Both the position numbers and the translations under genes were made by a program. Below the pieces are notes generated by a model. It searched no databases, had not been told where the DNA came from, and saw only the letters and a program-made list of their open reading frames with translations. Of a stretch of 64,000 nucleotides of DNA, positions 45,850-58,693 are shown piece after piece (the first letter of the stretch is position 1; each line of letters starts with the position of its first letter). The stretch comes from Clusia tigrina (lineage: Eukaryota > Arthropoda > Insecta > Diptera > Clusiidae): the NCBI GenBank assembly GCA_920105625.2, contig OV050032.1:200666258-200730257 (forward strand), read 5' to 3'.

Positions 45850-46230
45850 TAGATTCAGTTCAACAAAGCATTCACAGCCTCACCAGATGAAGTACTCATG
45901 GCACCCGTAGTGCTCCAGCGTACACTTCTCTGTCTATTTAACCCAAAACATGTGGACTTAACCCCAATTCTGCGCCACCAGACTAGAGTGGCAGACAAGA
46001 TCATTGCCCTGATCAGTGCTGCGGACAGCCAAGATACACCGGTTGGGTTCAGGCCCCAAGCTTCACCAAATGCTCTTCGGCACTCTCCAAATACCTTCTG
46101 AGCCTGAATACCACCTGTGCCCGAAGACCTTCTGTGACCAAATAACCCTCAGCTCAACATACGTACTCCAAGTGAGCTTCCCATCAAGAACAACGCCTAA
46201 ATATTTCTGTCACTTCCTTGGAAGCTGTTA
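45850..46230 (-). pseudogene. Dead LINE fragment (post-RT region), minus strand
   Basis: The minus-strand translation reads YLGVVLDGKLTW near the right end, then WGLNPTGVSWLSAALIRAMI, LSATLVWWRRIGVKS, RSVRWSTTGAMSTSSGEAVN and ALLN. It matches the LINE pattern YLGvxLDxKLxW ... KxWGLxPxxxxWLYxAvIRP ... tGAMxsTPxxALxxLL. Frameshifts and stops separate the blocks. Confidence 0.75.
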
Positions 46231-47429
46231 TCCTGGCTGTTAGTGTTGTTGTTATTGCTATTTTTGTTGTTGTTGTGGCTTATTCTAGGTTTGTGGTGGT
46301 TCCACGTAAAATTTGAGCATTTAAGATTTTCATTTAACAATTCGATTCGCTCCTCCAGCAGTTCCCTTTCTCTCAGTGTCTCTCTTTCTCCCCTTCCTCT
46401 GCCCGACACTCTGGCCGACTTGTTCTCTCTTTTACTCCACGTCTCCGGTACTTGCCCCCAACTGCTTTTGACAGCCAACACTCGCATTTAATTTGGCACA
46501 TTTCCCGTCGTTTGCATACATTTTTTGCACTCGACCGTAAACGTTTAACTGCAGCAGCGTCCTCGCCATTCTCAGCATCCTTGCCAGGAAGGAGTCCAGC
46601 GTCAGAATGCAGAGTCATAAATCTCTCAAATACAACGTTGTCGTGTAATGCTTTATGGGAGTGAGTAAACTGCGGAATCACAACAAAATTTATCAATAAA
46701 TGAAATAAATTTTGCCAAAAAACATAAAAAATACAAAGAAGCGTTCGTTCTTCGAGCTGCTCTGTGAGTGACATTTGCAGCAGAAGCCAGAATTTCATGT
46801 GTGTCCTTGCAGAGCGCCATCATAGCCACAAAAAGGACATAAAAGCTCTGCTATGCACATTGGTGGATGTGTCTGCATGTATTTGATTGGCCGCATATCG
46901 AGCAGTTCATGGGCATTTGGAGAAGCCTGTGACCTTAAGTGACCTTCAGCAGTCTCTCAGTGATTAAGCTACGCTTATTCACTAACCAGCCCATAAGTGA
47001 AGTGGCACTGATGAGTATGATTGACCCCTGCCTTATCTACCAAAAATGTGATGTGATGGGACCGAGCAAAAAGTCCTTAAAAAGTAAATTCGAGGTCTCC
47101 ACCAAAACGTAAGTTCTGTGCAGAGCAGCAATTATGAGCCAGAGACGGAAATATGTACCAGAAAATTGAGGTGAGGACACTTTTCGAAGGATATGATAAA
47201 TCCTTGCATAACTACATAAGATTGAAACGATTGTGGTGCAGAGCGCGGGGAGCTACAATTTGTTTCATTTGGTCATCCCTGGATGGAGTTGCGGATTTAT
47301 ATTCTCGACGGATCCAAAAGTTCATAGGAATGACGCAATTTGCAACTATTGGAGGGCAATAGTTACAAATTGTTCGATGTTCCTCGATGTTGAATCTATA
47401 TTAGTATTTTAATTTCGTTGAGACATACT
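46231..47429. other. Unique upstream DNA, no gene recognised
   Basis: GTTGTTGTT runs near 46,240-46,275 and a TCTCTCTTTCTCCCC tract near 46,370-46,400. Overlapping ORFs on both strands at 46,200-46,800 show no known motif. It could be upstream regulatory or 5' non-coding sequence of the cyclase gene, but that is only positional. Confidence 0.3.
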
Positions 47430-48615
47430 GGCAATCTTCTGAACCATCTCTGAATCAATTCTGAATCATTTCTGAACCACTTCTGAACCATTTCTGAACC
47501 ACTTCTGAATCAGTTCTGAATTACATCTGAAACACTTCTGAACCATTTCTGAACCACTTCTGAACCACTTCTGAATCAGTTCTGAACTACATCTGAAAAA
47601 CTTGTGAACCATTTCTGAACTACTTCTAAATCAGTTCTTCACCAGTTATGAAACACTTCTGAACTACTTCTGAAACACTTCTGAACCAGTTCTGAACCAG
47701 TTCTCAAAACACTTCTTAACAATTTCTGAACCACATCTGAATCATTTCTGAATCATTTCTGAACCACTTCTGAATTAGTTCTGAACAACTTTTGAACCAT
47801 TTGTGGACTATTTCTGAACCACTTTTGAATCAGTTCTGAACTACATCTGAAACACTTCTGAATCATTTCAGGATTACTTCTGAACCACTTCTGAATCAGT
47901 TCTTAACCAGTTCTGAAACACTTCTGAACCATTTCTGGATCACTTCTGAACCACTTCTGAATCAGTTCTTAACCAGTTCTGAAACACTTCTGAACCATTT
48001 CAGGACCACTTCTAAATTACTTCTCAATCAGTTATAAACCAATTCTGAAACACTTCTAAACTACTTCTGAAACATTTCTAAACCATTTCTGGATCCCTTC
48101 TGAACCACTTCTCAAACACCACTTCTGAACCACTTCTTAACCAGTTCTGAAACACTTCTGAACCGCGCCTGAACCCCTTCTGAACCACTTTTCAGCAATT
48201 TCTGAACTACATCTGAATAATTTCTGAACTATTTCTGAATCATTTCTGAACTACTTTTGAACTACTCTTGAACTACTCCTGAACCACTTCCGAACCTTTT
48301 CTGAATAACTTCTGAAACACTTTTGAACTACTTCTGAACCATTTGTGAATAACTTCTGAAAAACTTCTCAACAATTTCTGAACTACATCTGAATTATTTG
48401 TGAAAAACTCTTGAACCAGTTCTGAGCCACTTTTGAACCATTTGCGGACCATTTCTAAAGCACTTCTGAATCAAATCTAAGCCATTTCTCAACCACTTCT
48501 GCACCAGTTCTAAACCACTTCTGAAGTACTTCTGAACCATTTCTGAATAACTTCTGTACCACTTTTAGAACACTTCTGAACCACTCTTGAACCACTTTTG
48601 AACCACTTTTGAACT
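47430..48615. repeat. 11-bp CTTCTGAACCA minisatellite, about 105 degenerate units
   Basis: Nearly 1.2 kb of units of the form (C/T/A/G)TTCTGAA(C/T)(C/T)A. The first base and the third-from-last vary independently, giving ACTTCTGAACC, ATTTCTGAACC and AGTTCTGAATC. The level of divergence is higher than in the 15- and 34-bp arrays. Confidence 0.92.
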
Positions 48616-49914
48616 AGAAATCACCCAAAGCTCGCAACGGCTCTGGTGGACGTTTCCCACTGCCTGTGTGCCTATGACAAGGTTCTATGTACAACTCTAT
48701 GTAGTTCCTGAGCTATGCCGTGTTAACTTTTGTATGTATAGGAAGCGTCGGACCTGCTCAGCCGATCTGGTTGGCGTTTTCCACTGCTTGGGTGTCCACT
48801 ACAAAGTTCTTTATCACACCTTATGAGGCTACCGAGTTGCCTAGCATAAGACCACAATACAAAATTTCAGCGTTGAATCTTCAGTGATCTTCAAGATATG
48901 CCGTGCTAAGCATTTCACTGGTAGGGGGGGAGGGGTGCTCAACCAACTTGCCCCAGGAGCCCTTCCCCCCATCCAAGCCGATGTGCTTCATCTCATTACT
49001 GTGAAATTGCGTTGATTTTCAGTAACAATTTCGTCGTTTTGCTCTGCTGCCACGACGAGCCCCCAACTCCCCCCTCCCCCTCCGCAGCCGCTGCATATGC
49101 GAGTGCGAAATTGTCGCATTCAATTTATTAACAAATTTGCATGTGAGCGCTAACAAGTGGGCTTCCAATCTGACTCTGGCGCCCACGCTGCGTCACGCAC
49201 AATTTTCGACTTATTTTAAATTTGCTGTCGTTGTTGTTGTTGTTTTCGTTGCTGTTGTTGCTTGTTTCTTTTGTTGTTGTTTTGTGTGTTTTGTGTTTTT
49301 TATGTTCCGTTTTGTTTTAATTTTTTTACACGAATTCTGCACGAAAATATTCGCATGACTTTTATTGCCGTGTCGGCATGCGCCCGGCAAGTGGAAGAGT
49401 GTGAAGTGGTGTGCGTGCAGTGCGGAGGCGGCAGTGGGCGGGGAGGTGTCTGCATTATTATTGCTTTTTATGTCACATTTTAATTTTAATTTTGTTCGTG
49501 TCTGTTCATCTTTTTTGAAGCTGCGCCCTGCCACTCGCCGGGAACACTTCAAAAGTTGTTATTGTGCAGAATGATGAGAATTGTTATGCTGATGATGATG
49601 GTGCTGATGATGATGATGATGCTGCTCTCGGTGGTTCTGGGGGGTTTATGAGTGTAATAGTTTCTGACTGCAAGTTATTACACGGTAGCAAATTTAAAAT
49701 TTAATGGAGTCTTTATTTAAAATACTTCTTGGATAGTTTTGGCTTCCGGGAAGTTGTTTCAAAGTAGGCTCGAAGGCTGCTGTGGATCATTCTTCTTCAT
49801 TACAATTGTGTTCTTTGCGAAAGGAACGCATCATTTAAAGTGAGTTCCTGGCACACAAGGGTTTCCTTCCATATTTCGTGTATAAAATGACCACAAAGGA
49901 TCATCAAGCAGGTA
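48616..49914. other. Unique DNA with a diverged 110-bp duplication and trinucleotide runs
   Basis: CTGG(T)TGGACGTTTCCCACTGC and CTGGTTGGCGTTTTCCACTGC mark two diverged copies around 48,640 and 48,765. GTTGTTGTTGTTGTTTTCG lies near 49,230, and GATGATGATGATGATG near 49,600-49,622. No gene was supported. Confidence 0.4.
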
Positions 49915-51475
49915 CCAAAACAACCCATTCAGCATCAGTTCGTGTATTCTCAGGTCATTCATCAATAGTTCGTTCATCAACAGTTTGTTCATTAGCAATT
50001 TGTTCATGAGCAATTTGTTCATGAGCAATCTGTTCATGAGCAGTTTATTCATCAAAAGCTAATTCGATATTCATCATCAAATTATTTATCATCAGTTCAT
50101 CTGTTCATTTGCCCTCTGTTAATTTTTCCTCTGTCAAATGTTCATTCTTTATCAATTCATTCTGTATTAGTTCATTCATCAAAAGTACATTCCTCATAAA
50201 TTTGCTCATCAACAGTATATTCATAATTCATAATTCATAAATCAATTTATTCATCATCAGTTCCATCATCAACAGTCTATTCATAATTAATTCATTAATC
50301 AACAGTTCATTGTTCATCAATTCATTCTGAATTAGTTCATTCATCATCAATTCATTCCTCATCACTTTGTTCATCAACAGTTCATTCATCATCAATTCAT
50401 TCCTTATCACTTTGTTCATTCCTCATCAATTTATTCATCAATAGTTCTTTCATCAACAGTCTATTCATAATCAATTCATTAATCAACAGCTCATTGCTCA
50501 TCAAATCATTCTGAATTAGTTCATTCATCTACAGTTCATTCGTCATAATATTGTTCATCAACAATTGTTCATTCATCATCAATTGACTTATCATCAATTC
50601 TTCATCTTTAGTTCATTCAACATCAGTTCATAATCAATTTATTTAACCACAGTTCATTCATCATCAATTTATTCATCATCAGTTCCTTCATCAACAGTCT
50701 ATTCATAATTAATTCATTAATCAACAGTTCCTTGTTCATCAATTCATTCTGAATTAGTTCATTCATCATCAATTCATTCCTCATCACTTTGTTTATCCAC
50801 AGTTCATTCTTCATAAATTTATACTCAATTTATCTTCAGCTAATTTACCATTAGTTGATTCAGCTTTAGTTCATTCATCATCAATTCATTCCTCATCAAA
50901 TTATTCATCATTAGTTCGTTCATCAATAGTTCATTCATCAGCAGTTCATTCCTCATCACTAGGTTCATCAACATTTCATTCTTCATCAGTTCATTTAGCA
51001 TTAGTTCATTCATGAACAGTTTATTCCTCATCAAATTATTCATCATTAGTTCCTTTATCAATAGTTCATTCATCAACAGTTCATTCCTCACCACAAGGTT
51101 CATCAACATTTCATTCTTCATCTAGCATTAGTTCCTTCATCAACAGTTCTTTCTTCATCGGTTCATTTAGCATCGACTTATTTAACCTCCGTTCATTTAT
51201 CCTCTGTTAATTTTTCCTCAGTTCATTTTAACCCAATTCATTCATCAACACTTCATTGCTGTTGAGATTCTTCATTAACAGTTCATTCTTCATCAGTTCA
51301 GAAGTAGTTAATTCATCAACAGTTCATTGTTCATCAGTTTGTTCATCAGCACTTCATTCATAACAAGTTCATTCATTACCAATTCATTCATCATCCATTT
51401 ATTATGCATCAATGCATTAACAGTTCATTATTCATCAACAGTTCATTATTCAGTTCACTCTTCAGCAAGTCAATG
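49915..51475. repeat. TTCATTCATCA(T)CAGTTCA short-unit array
   Basis: Units of about 12-15 bp (TTCATCATCAGT, TTCATCAACAG, TTCATTCCTCATCA) extend over 1.5 kb. Longer internal duplications are visible: the block AATTCATTAATCAACAGTTC with its flanks recurs at about 50,285, 50,475 and 50,710. Met/Asn/Leu-rich ORFs on the minus strand are artefacts. Confidence 0.9.
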
Positions 51476-51729
51476 AAGCGATATAAAGAATTTGTAGATG
51501 CGAACGATAAACTGGCAAGTCGGGACTATAACAAAGGAAACTCAAAAAAGAACGATGAATACAATTGATTTTGGAAACTCCAACATTAGTTTAGAGACAG
51601 GTCTGAGGAGAGGTGGCTAAAAAAGGAGTTAAAGTATCCTTCAACATAGTTAGAGGCAGACTGGAAGAATATGGGACTTCAAGAATAGCAAATAGTCCAT
51701 CACTGGGATATCTATTACGGGTCAGAATC

Positions 51730-53090
51730 TCATGTGTCAGACTTTTTTGAGTCACATTCCTACGACTCTCATGAGTAAGACTCTTTTGAGTGAGACTGTC
51801 ATGAGTAAAACTCTTATGAGTAAGATTCTTATGAGTGAAACTGTCATGAGTAAAACTCTTATGAGAAAGACTCATATGAGTGAAACAGTCATGAGTAAAA
51901 CTCTTATGAGAAAGACTCTTATGAGTGGAATTGTCATGAGTAAAACTCTTATGAGAAAGACTCTTTTGAGAGAGACTGTCATGAGTAAAACTCTTATGAG
52001 TAAGAATCTTATGAGTGGAACTATAATGAGTAAAACTCTTATGAGTACGACTCTTTTGAGTGAGACTGTCATGAGTAAAACTCTTATGAGTAAGTCTCTT
52101 TTAAGTGAGACTCTCCTGAAAAAAACTCTTATGAGAAAGACTCTTGTGAGTGAAACTGACATGAGTAAAACTCTTATGAGTAAGAACCTTATGTGTCAGA
52201 CAAATTTAAGTCAGATTCTTATGAGCCAAATTTTTATGAGTTACTTTCTTAGGACTTACATTCAATTCAGCCAAGCTTTTATCAGTAAGACTCTTTTGAG
52301 TAAGACTTTTATGAGTCAGGATTTCATGGATCACACTCTTATAAGTCTCATTCTTTATGAGTCATATTACAATGAGTCACATTCTTTCGAGCCAGACTCT
52401 TATGTGTCTGCCTCTTATGAGTAAGACTCTTATTAGTCAGAATTTTATGAGCCCAACTCTTATTAGTCACATTTTTATGAGACACATTCTTATGATTTAA
52501 ATTGTTATGAGCTGCAGTCCTTAGAGCCACATTCTATATGAGCTGCTTTCTTATGAGCGAGATTCTTATGAGTCAGACTCTTCGTCGTCACATTTTTATG
52601 AGACACATTCTTCTAAATGAGACTCTCATGAGACTCTTTTGAGTAAAATTCTTATGAGTCGGATTCTTCTGAGCTAGACTCTTATGAGCCACATTCTTAT
52701 GAGTAAGACTTTTATGAGTAAGACCCTCTATGAGTAAGACCCTCTAGACTAATATGAGTCATATTATTATGAGCCACATTATTTTGAGTTACTTTCTTAT
52801 GAGTCACATTCTTATTAGACAGTCTCTTAAAAGTAAGACTCTTTTGAGTAAGACTCCTATGAGTCACATTCATTATGAGTTACATTCTTGAGCCAAATTT
52901 TTATTAGTTATATTCTTGTGAGTCACATTCATAGAAGTCAGGTTCTTATGAGTAAAAGTCTAATCAGTCAGCTTCTTAAGTCACATTCTTATGAGCCTAA
53001 CTCTCATGAGGAAGACCTTTTTGACTTTCATGAGTTATGTTTTTTTGAGTAATATTCTTATAAATCACAATCTTCTGAGCTGAATATTTG
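51730..53090. repeat. 15-bp ATGAGTAAAACTCTT array
   Basis: The cleanest units are at about 51,770-52,190, decaying outward into ATGAGTCACATTCTT and ATGAGTAAGACTCTT variants. Because the period is divisible by three, one plus-strand frame (MSKTLMS repeats) stays open for 230 codons; it is not a gene. Confidence 0.92.
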
Positions 53091-54199
53091 AAAAGCAATT
53101 TTTTTAATCCCATCATTTTGCCAAATCTGAACTACAGCTACTTTGGCACGATTCGATTTTCATGTAAGTGAATTTTCGACATGCAGTGAAAAATTGCCCC
53201 CATAGCCTGGAGGCATCTCACAGGAACGCTTTCCGAATCCACTCCACCACAAAACCCCCCTTTGATGGAGTGTTACAAATAACCACTTTTCTATAGACTT
53301 GGTAGGGCGCTACGTGCCCACTGCTAGTGTCACGTTACAATCTGAATCTGACGCAAAATTGAAACGTATTTGATGGGCATAAGCAGCGCGCCTAAAATTA
53401 TGCTTTTAAAAATGCATTTTTCATGCTTGCTGCGGCTGCGTTGGCGGAATTGATGCCTGCCAATGGAGCGAGTTACTCCAACATTCTAAACAATAAATCT
53501 GGAAAATTGTGTGTACAAAGCACACACACTCACACTCACACACATGCACACACACTCACTTGCAGCCATCACTCATTCAGCCATACTCGTGCATGGCATT
53601 CAATATTGCAATCCTCAAATCTCAATTGCAACCAGCAAATCCTCTCAATCACTGGATTGGAAATGGTGACAGCAAAAGTGGTGTTGCGTGAAGAGGAAGT
53701 GAGAGGAGCGGGAAACGAAAATAAAGCAAATTTTTAAGACAAAATGGCGATCGTTTGTGTGCCCGCCTCTGGGTGTGTTCCCATTCCCATCCATGAGAAT
53801 CTGTGCGTAGCTGTGTACTGAAGCTGCTGTCAAGCAAAACCCTAGTCTTGCTAGGCTGCGGTACGCTCAGTTTGTGGGTACTCATATTGTGTGAACACGC
53901 TACAGTACAGTCATCTGACTAAAGATGCGAACTATCGGTAAATTTATGGAGAAGTTCTCATTATCGTTATCGACTACATACGATTACATCATTTGTGGAA
54001 TTCATGTTAACCAGAAGAGAACAGATTTCGAAATTGTAAAAGAAGAGCTTCAAGAGCTCCAGGCACTTCATCCATTAGAGCGCCGTAAGGACGTTTATAG
54101 GGTGTCTAAGTCAATCGATAAGTGTCTGTGATCGATTACAAAATGCACAAAGATGATGAGTTGGATGGACACTTTATTTGCTCTGAGAGACATGTGTCT
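53091..54199. other. Unique DNA with CA microsatellite
   Basis: CACACACTCACACTCACAC lies at about 53,520-53,560. No coding exon or transposon was recognised. Confidence 0.35.
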
Positions 54200-54980
<781 letters not shown>

Positions 54981-56589
54981 ATCACGGAGTAATTTCGGTA
55001 CTTTAATTCGTTCGAGATTCAATGCATAATATAACGATACTATAGTCGAATACTTTAAGCAGAATCGATACGTGTTTTTCATTCGGAGTAATAAGTCCAT
55101 ATCTCTACATTCCAATCCACTCTCATAGCAAAACAGAGCTTGTTCGTCAAAGTCAAACCGGTGGAAGTGGTTTCTTAATTCACCACCGTTGAGACTGGAG
55201 ACCGGGACTACACTGCGCCGACGTCAGGAGCGGCCTCCCTGAAATCTTTAGTTTCTATTGCAGAAATAAGGAAGGAAATATCAAATAAAGAACAACTTTA
55301 ATAATACAACGCCCTCAAGTAATTTTCTGTGCACGACCCTGGCGAACCGGTGAGTATTACCCCAGCAGAGTTGAGTCGTTGCAGCGCTTAAACAACCAAC
55401 CCTACATTATCCACTGACAAATTCACCCCTACTGAATCTTTTAAAAACACAAAAGAACAAAAGTAGGCGACAAAAAATGTATAAAGTCTCGAATAATTCG
55501 GAGAATCAGGCATTCGCTTTGAACATTTTCGGGAGTCGGACGCGTGTTTCAGTGGACAAATTGTATTCGAGGATTGGTCCTTCGTTTTCAATCAATAAAA
55601 AGAATTGCACCAGTGAAATATTTGAAATAAAAAATTTAAAATTGTTTTATTTTAAGCATTTCACTGGTACAATTCTTTCCATTGATTTAAAACAAAGGCT
55701 CAAACTTTGAATAAATTTTTTCCATTGAAACACGCGTCTGACTACTGAAAATGTTTACAAATTTAATTACTTAATTTCAGTAAATAGATTTTCAAATTCA
55801 GAAATAAAATTGTGTACTTAATTTCAGTAAAACAATTTGATTAATTTCGGCAATTGATAAAAATAAATTTTTAAATTCAGAAAAAATTAAATAATAATTA
55901 AATAATAATAAATAATAATAATAATAAATAAATAATAATAAGTAAAAATAATAATTAAATAATAATAAATAAATTAAATAAAATGATGTACTTAATTTCA
56001 GTAAAACAATTTTTTACATTCAGAATTTGAATTACTTAGCATCAGTTTTGATTAATTTCAGAAATTGAATAAATTATTTCTTAAATTCAGAAATATAATT
56101 ACTGATTTTCAGTAAATAATTTGATTATTTTCATATATTTTGGCACTAACTAAGAGATTGAGTAGTTAATTTTTTACAGGAGTTAATCGAGTTGTACGAC
56201 AAGAGTTAATCGAACAGGTGATATATATTTGGGTCCTTGAAGGGTCTTAACCTTCAAACTCCCTTTTTCATGGGAGTTCTTACTCTTTTTTCAATTACAT
56301 CAACAAAGCCCCAACAAAATTGAGTATAGAGCATAGGTCATTGGTATAGTATCATAGGTCATTGAAGGTCTTAACCCTCCAACTACCTTTTCTTTGGGAC
56401 TTTATAGACTATTATCAAAGAATTGCAGAGCACACACATAGAAAGTAAGCTTAGAGCATGGCTACGTTCCGTAGAAATATTTCTTGGAGTAGAGTACCAT
56501 CGCTCATTGAAGGGTCTTAACCCTCCACCCACCTCCTATTTATGATAAGCTGGTGTTACGCCCTCACTCTATCAACAGCCTTTTTACGA
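54981..56589. other. AT-rich DNA with AAT repeats and short duplicated motifs
   Basis: At about 55,870-55,990 an (AATAAT)n low-complexity run occurs. Variants of ACTTAATTTCAGTAAA recur between 55,760 and 56,110. GAAGGGTCTTAACCCTCCAA appears in related forms near 56,240, 56,365 and 56,510, within diverged repeats of about 130-150 bp. An inverted repeat around 55,600-55,680 (CACCAGTGAAAT ... ATTTCACTGGTAC) has 12-bp arms. No gene was recognised. Confidence 0.45.
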
Positions 56590-57295
56590 AGGCAGACCGC
56601 GTTCGGATCGACTATCGATACTTTCGGATCGATTATTGATATTTTCGGATCGATTATTGATACGTTTCGTCAACTATCAATAAGTATGGATCGATTATTG
56701 GTACTTTTGGATCGATTATTGACAGTTTTGGATCGATTATCGATATTTTCGGTTCGATTATCGATACTTTTGGATCGATTATTGATATTTTCGGATCGAT
56801 TATTGATACGTTTGGTCAACTATCAATAAGAATGGATCCATTGTTGGTACTTTTGGATCGATTATTGACACTTTTGGATCGACTACTGATATTTTTAATC
56901 GTCTATCGACAATTATGGATCGAATACAATACTTTTGGATCGATTGCGATACTTTTGAATCGATTATGGATACTTTTGGATCGATTATCGATACTTTCGG
57001 TCCGATTATCGATACTTTTGGATCGATTGTGATATATCCGGATCGATTTTTGATATTTTTGGTCGACTATCATTACTTGTGACTCGATTATTGATACTTC
57101 TGGATCGATGATCGATATTTTTGGACCGATTTTTGACAATTTTGGATCGATCATTGATATTTTTGGTTGACTATCGACAATTATGGATCAATTACAATAC
57201 TTTTGGATCGATTACGATACTTTCGGATCGACTTTCGATACTTTTGGAATGACTATCGATACTTTCGGAACGATTATCGATACATTTGTTCGTTA
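56590..57295. repeat. Second CGAT-rich array, ATTATTGATACTTTTGGATCG type
   Basis: Units of roughly 20-21 bp combine GGATCGATTAT(C/T)GATA and CTTTTGGATCGATT. About seven full TATCGATA sites occur. A larger block (GGATCGATTATTGATACGTT ... GGTCAACTATCAATAAG) is duplicated at about 56,640 and 56,790. It resembles the cluster at 54.2-55 kb in motif but not in spacing. Confidence 0.85.
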
Positions 57296-57359
57296 TGTGG
57301 AATGAGAACTACATGGATTTGTTTATTCGCATCGGTACTTTTGCCTATAAAAATCTAAG

Positions 57360-57520
57360 ATCATTTGTTAGGACTCAGGACTGCACAGTGGACCTGTGAA
57401 TTACTCACAGGTCCACTATGCAGCACGGGGTCACATGAACGATAGTGACCCCCTGCTGGCGCTACAGTCGGTCACTATCGTTCAAGGACTGCACCGCAGG
57501 CGTGCAGTTCCGCTCTTGGC
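57360..57520. repeat. Two consecutive perfect hairpins
   Basis: The first hairpin has 13-bp arms AGTGGACCTGTGA (57,387-57,399) and TCACAGGTCCACT (57,405-57,417) with a 5-nt loop. The second has 15-bp arms, TGAACGATAGTGACC (57,436-57,450) and its complement (57,470-57,484), with a 19-nt loop. A weaker third pairing (GGACTGCA with TGCAGTTCC) follows. The function is unknown; it could be a fold-back element or a structured RNA. Confidence 0.6.
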
Positions 57521-58567
57521 TCTAACTCACTTCGCCTATCGCTGTCACCAGAAGCAGCTCATTTCGAGCACTTTGTATGCGTAGGCATGGATGCGAGACA
57601 GTGTTTGCACTCCTCTGTGTGCATGTGTGCATATGTGCATGCTTGGCTGTGTGAGTGCGCTGAGGATGTGCAGCGATAGTGGCCTGTTTGCTTCATTGTA
57701 AAGAAGTTTCGAAAATATTGAACAGAATGAAAAATGCAATAAAAGTCCAACTTGGCGTGGTGGTGTTTTGTTTGCTTTTATGGCGTGCGGACTGCTGCAG
57801 TGGCCGATAACTTTTGCCTGCCTTCAAGGGATGTCACAAGGACTGCCAGGATGTGTGGCATGAGCCAACGTAATTGAGCCTGTGTGCGAGTGTGTGCATT
57901 TCCCTGTCAGCCTCTATAAGAGAGTCCTAAAAGCTTTTTTGCTGCTATTTTAAATGTGTGATTTCTGCCCGCCAAACGGCCGGGTGCGAGGAGCCAGGAT
58001 AACAGCATCACCGTACCAGGATGTACCCTTAATTTAAGCACTTTAAGAATTTATATAATTCACTTCATTTTCCCATTGATTTTATCATCGAAAATTGCTC
58101 GCGTGCCTTGAAGAGTTCAGCATTGGGCACGAAATGCGACTGGAAAGAGGCGTTTACCAGCTCAGAGCGCAATTCTCGGTGCTTTAACACTTCGCTGCGC
58201 ATCCTTGAGCACGCAGTCCTTACACGGCACGCATCATTCGGAAAATACTTCTAGAGAAAATTCGTGCTCCGAGAGTCCTTTGCACTACGATTGCCACGAA
58301 TTGTCTGCATCGGTGTCCATCGTTTGGACGGGTGCAACCAACTCCACAGAGGCGCACATCGCATTGGAAGTCAGGCCAACAAGAGTCAAAAAGGAAGAAA
58401 GGAGGTAACAAATAAACCGGGAAAGAGCAAACAAAAAACAAAACAAAACAAAAAATAGAGAAACGAAGACACGATGAACGAAGCAAATAATCTTCTGCAG
58501 GTTTCAATAGGGGAACCAACCCAGAACCCGACACCCCCATTCTATTCATCCGATAGAAAAATGATGC
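57521..58567. other. Unique DNA flanking the LINE insertion
   Basis: Balanced composition with short unsupported ORFs. The LINE 3' tail abuts at about 58,568. The target-site duplication cannot be checked because the other end of the LINE is outside the window. Confidence 0.35.
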
Positions 58568-58693
58568 CGGATTTATTTATTTATTTAATATTATTAATTA
58601 CAATAATTAATTATTATAACTAATGTGTACATCGAGTACTAGCTGCCAGGGCTTTCGACTCTATAAAATATAATATGAGTTTTGTTGTATAAA

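Noticed and set aside
51732..52424. 230-codon MSKTLMS-type ORF
   Set aside because: A 15-bp repeat artefact; codon choice simply follows the repeat unit.
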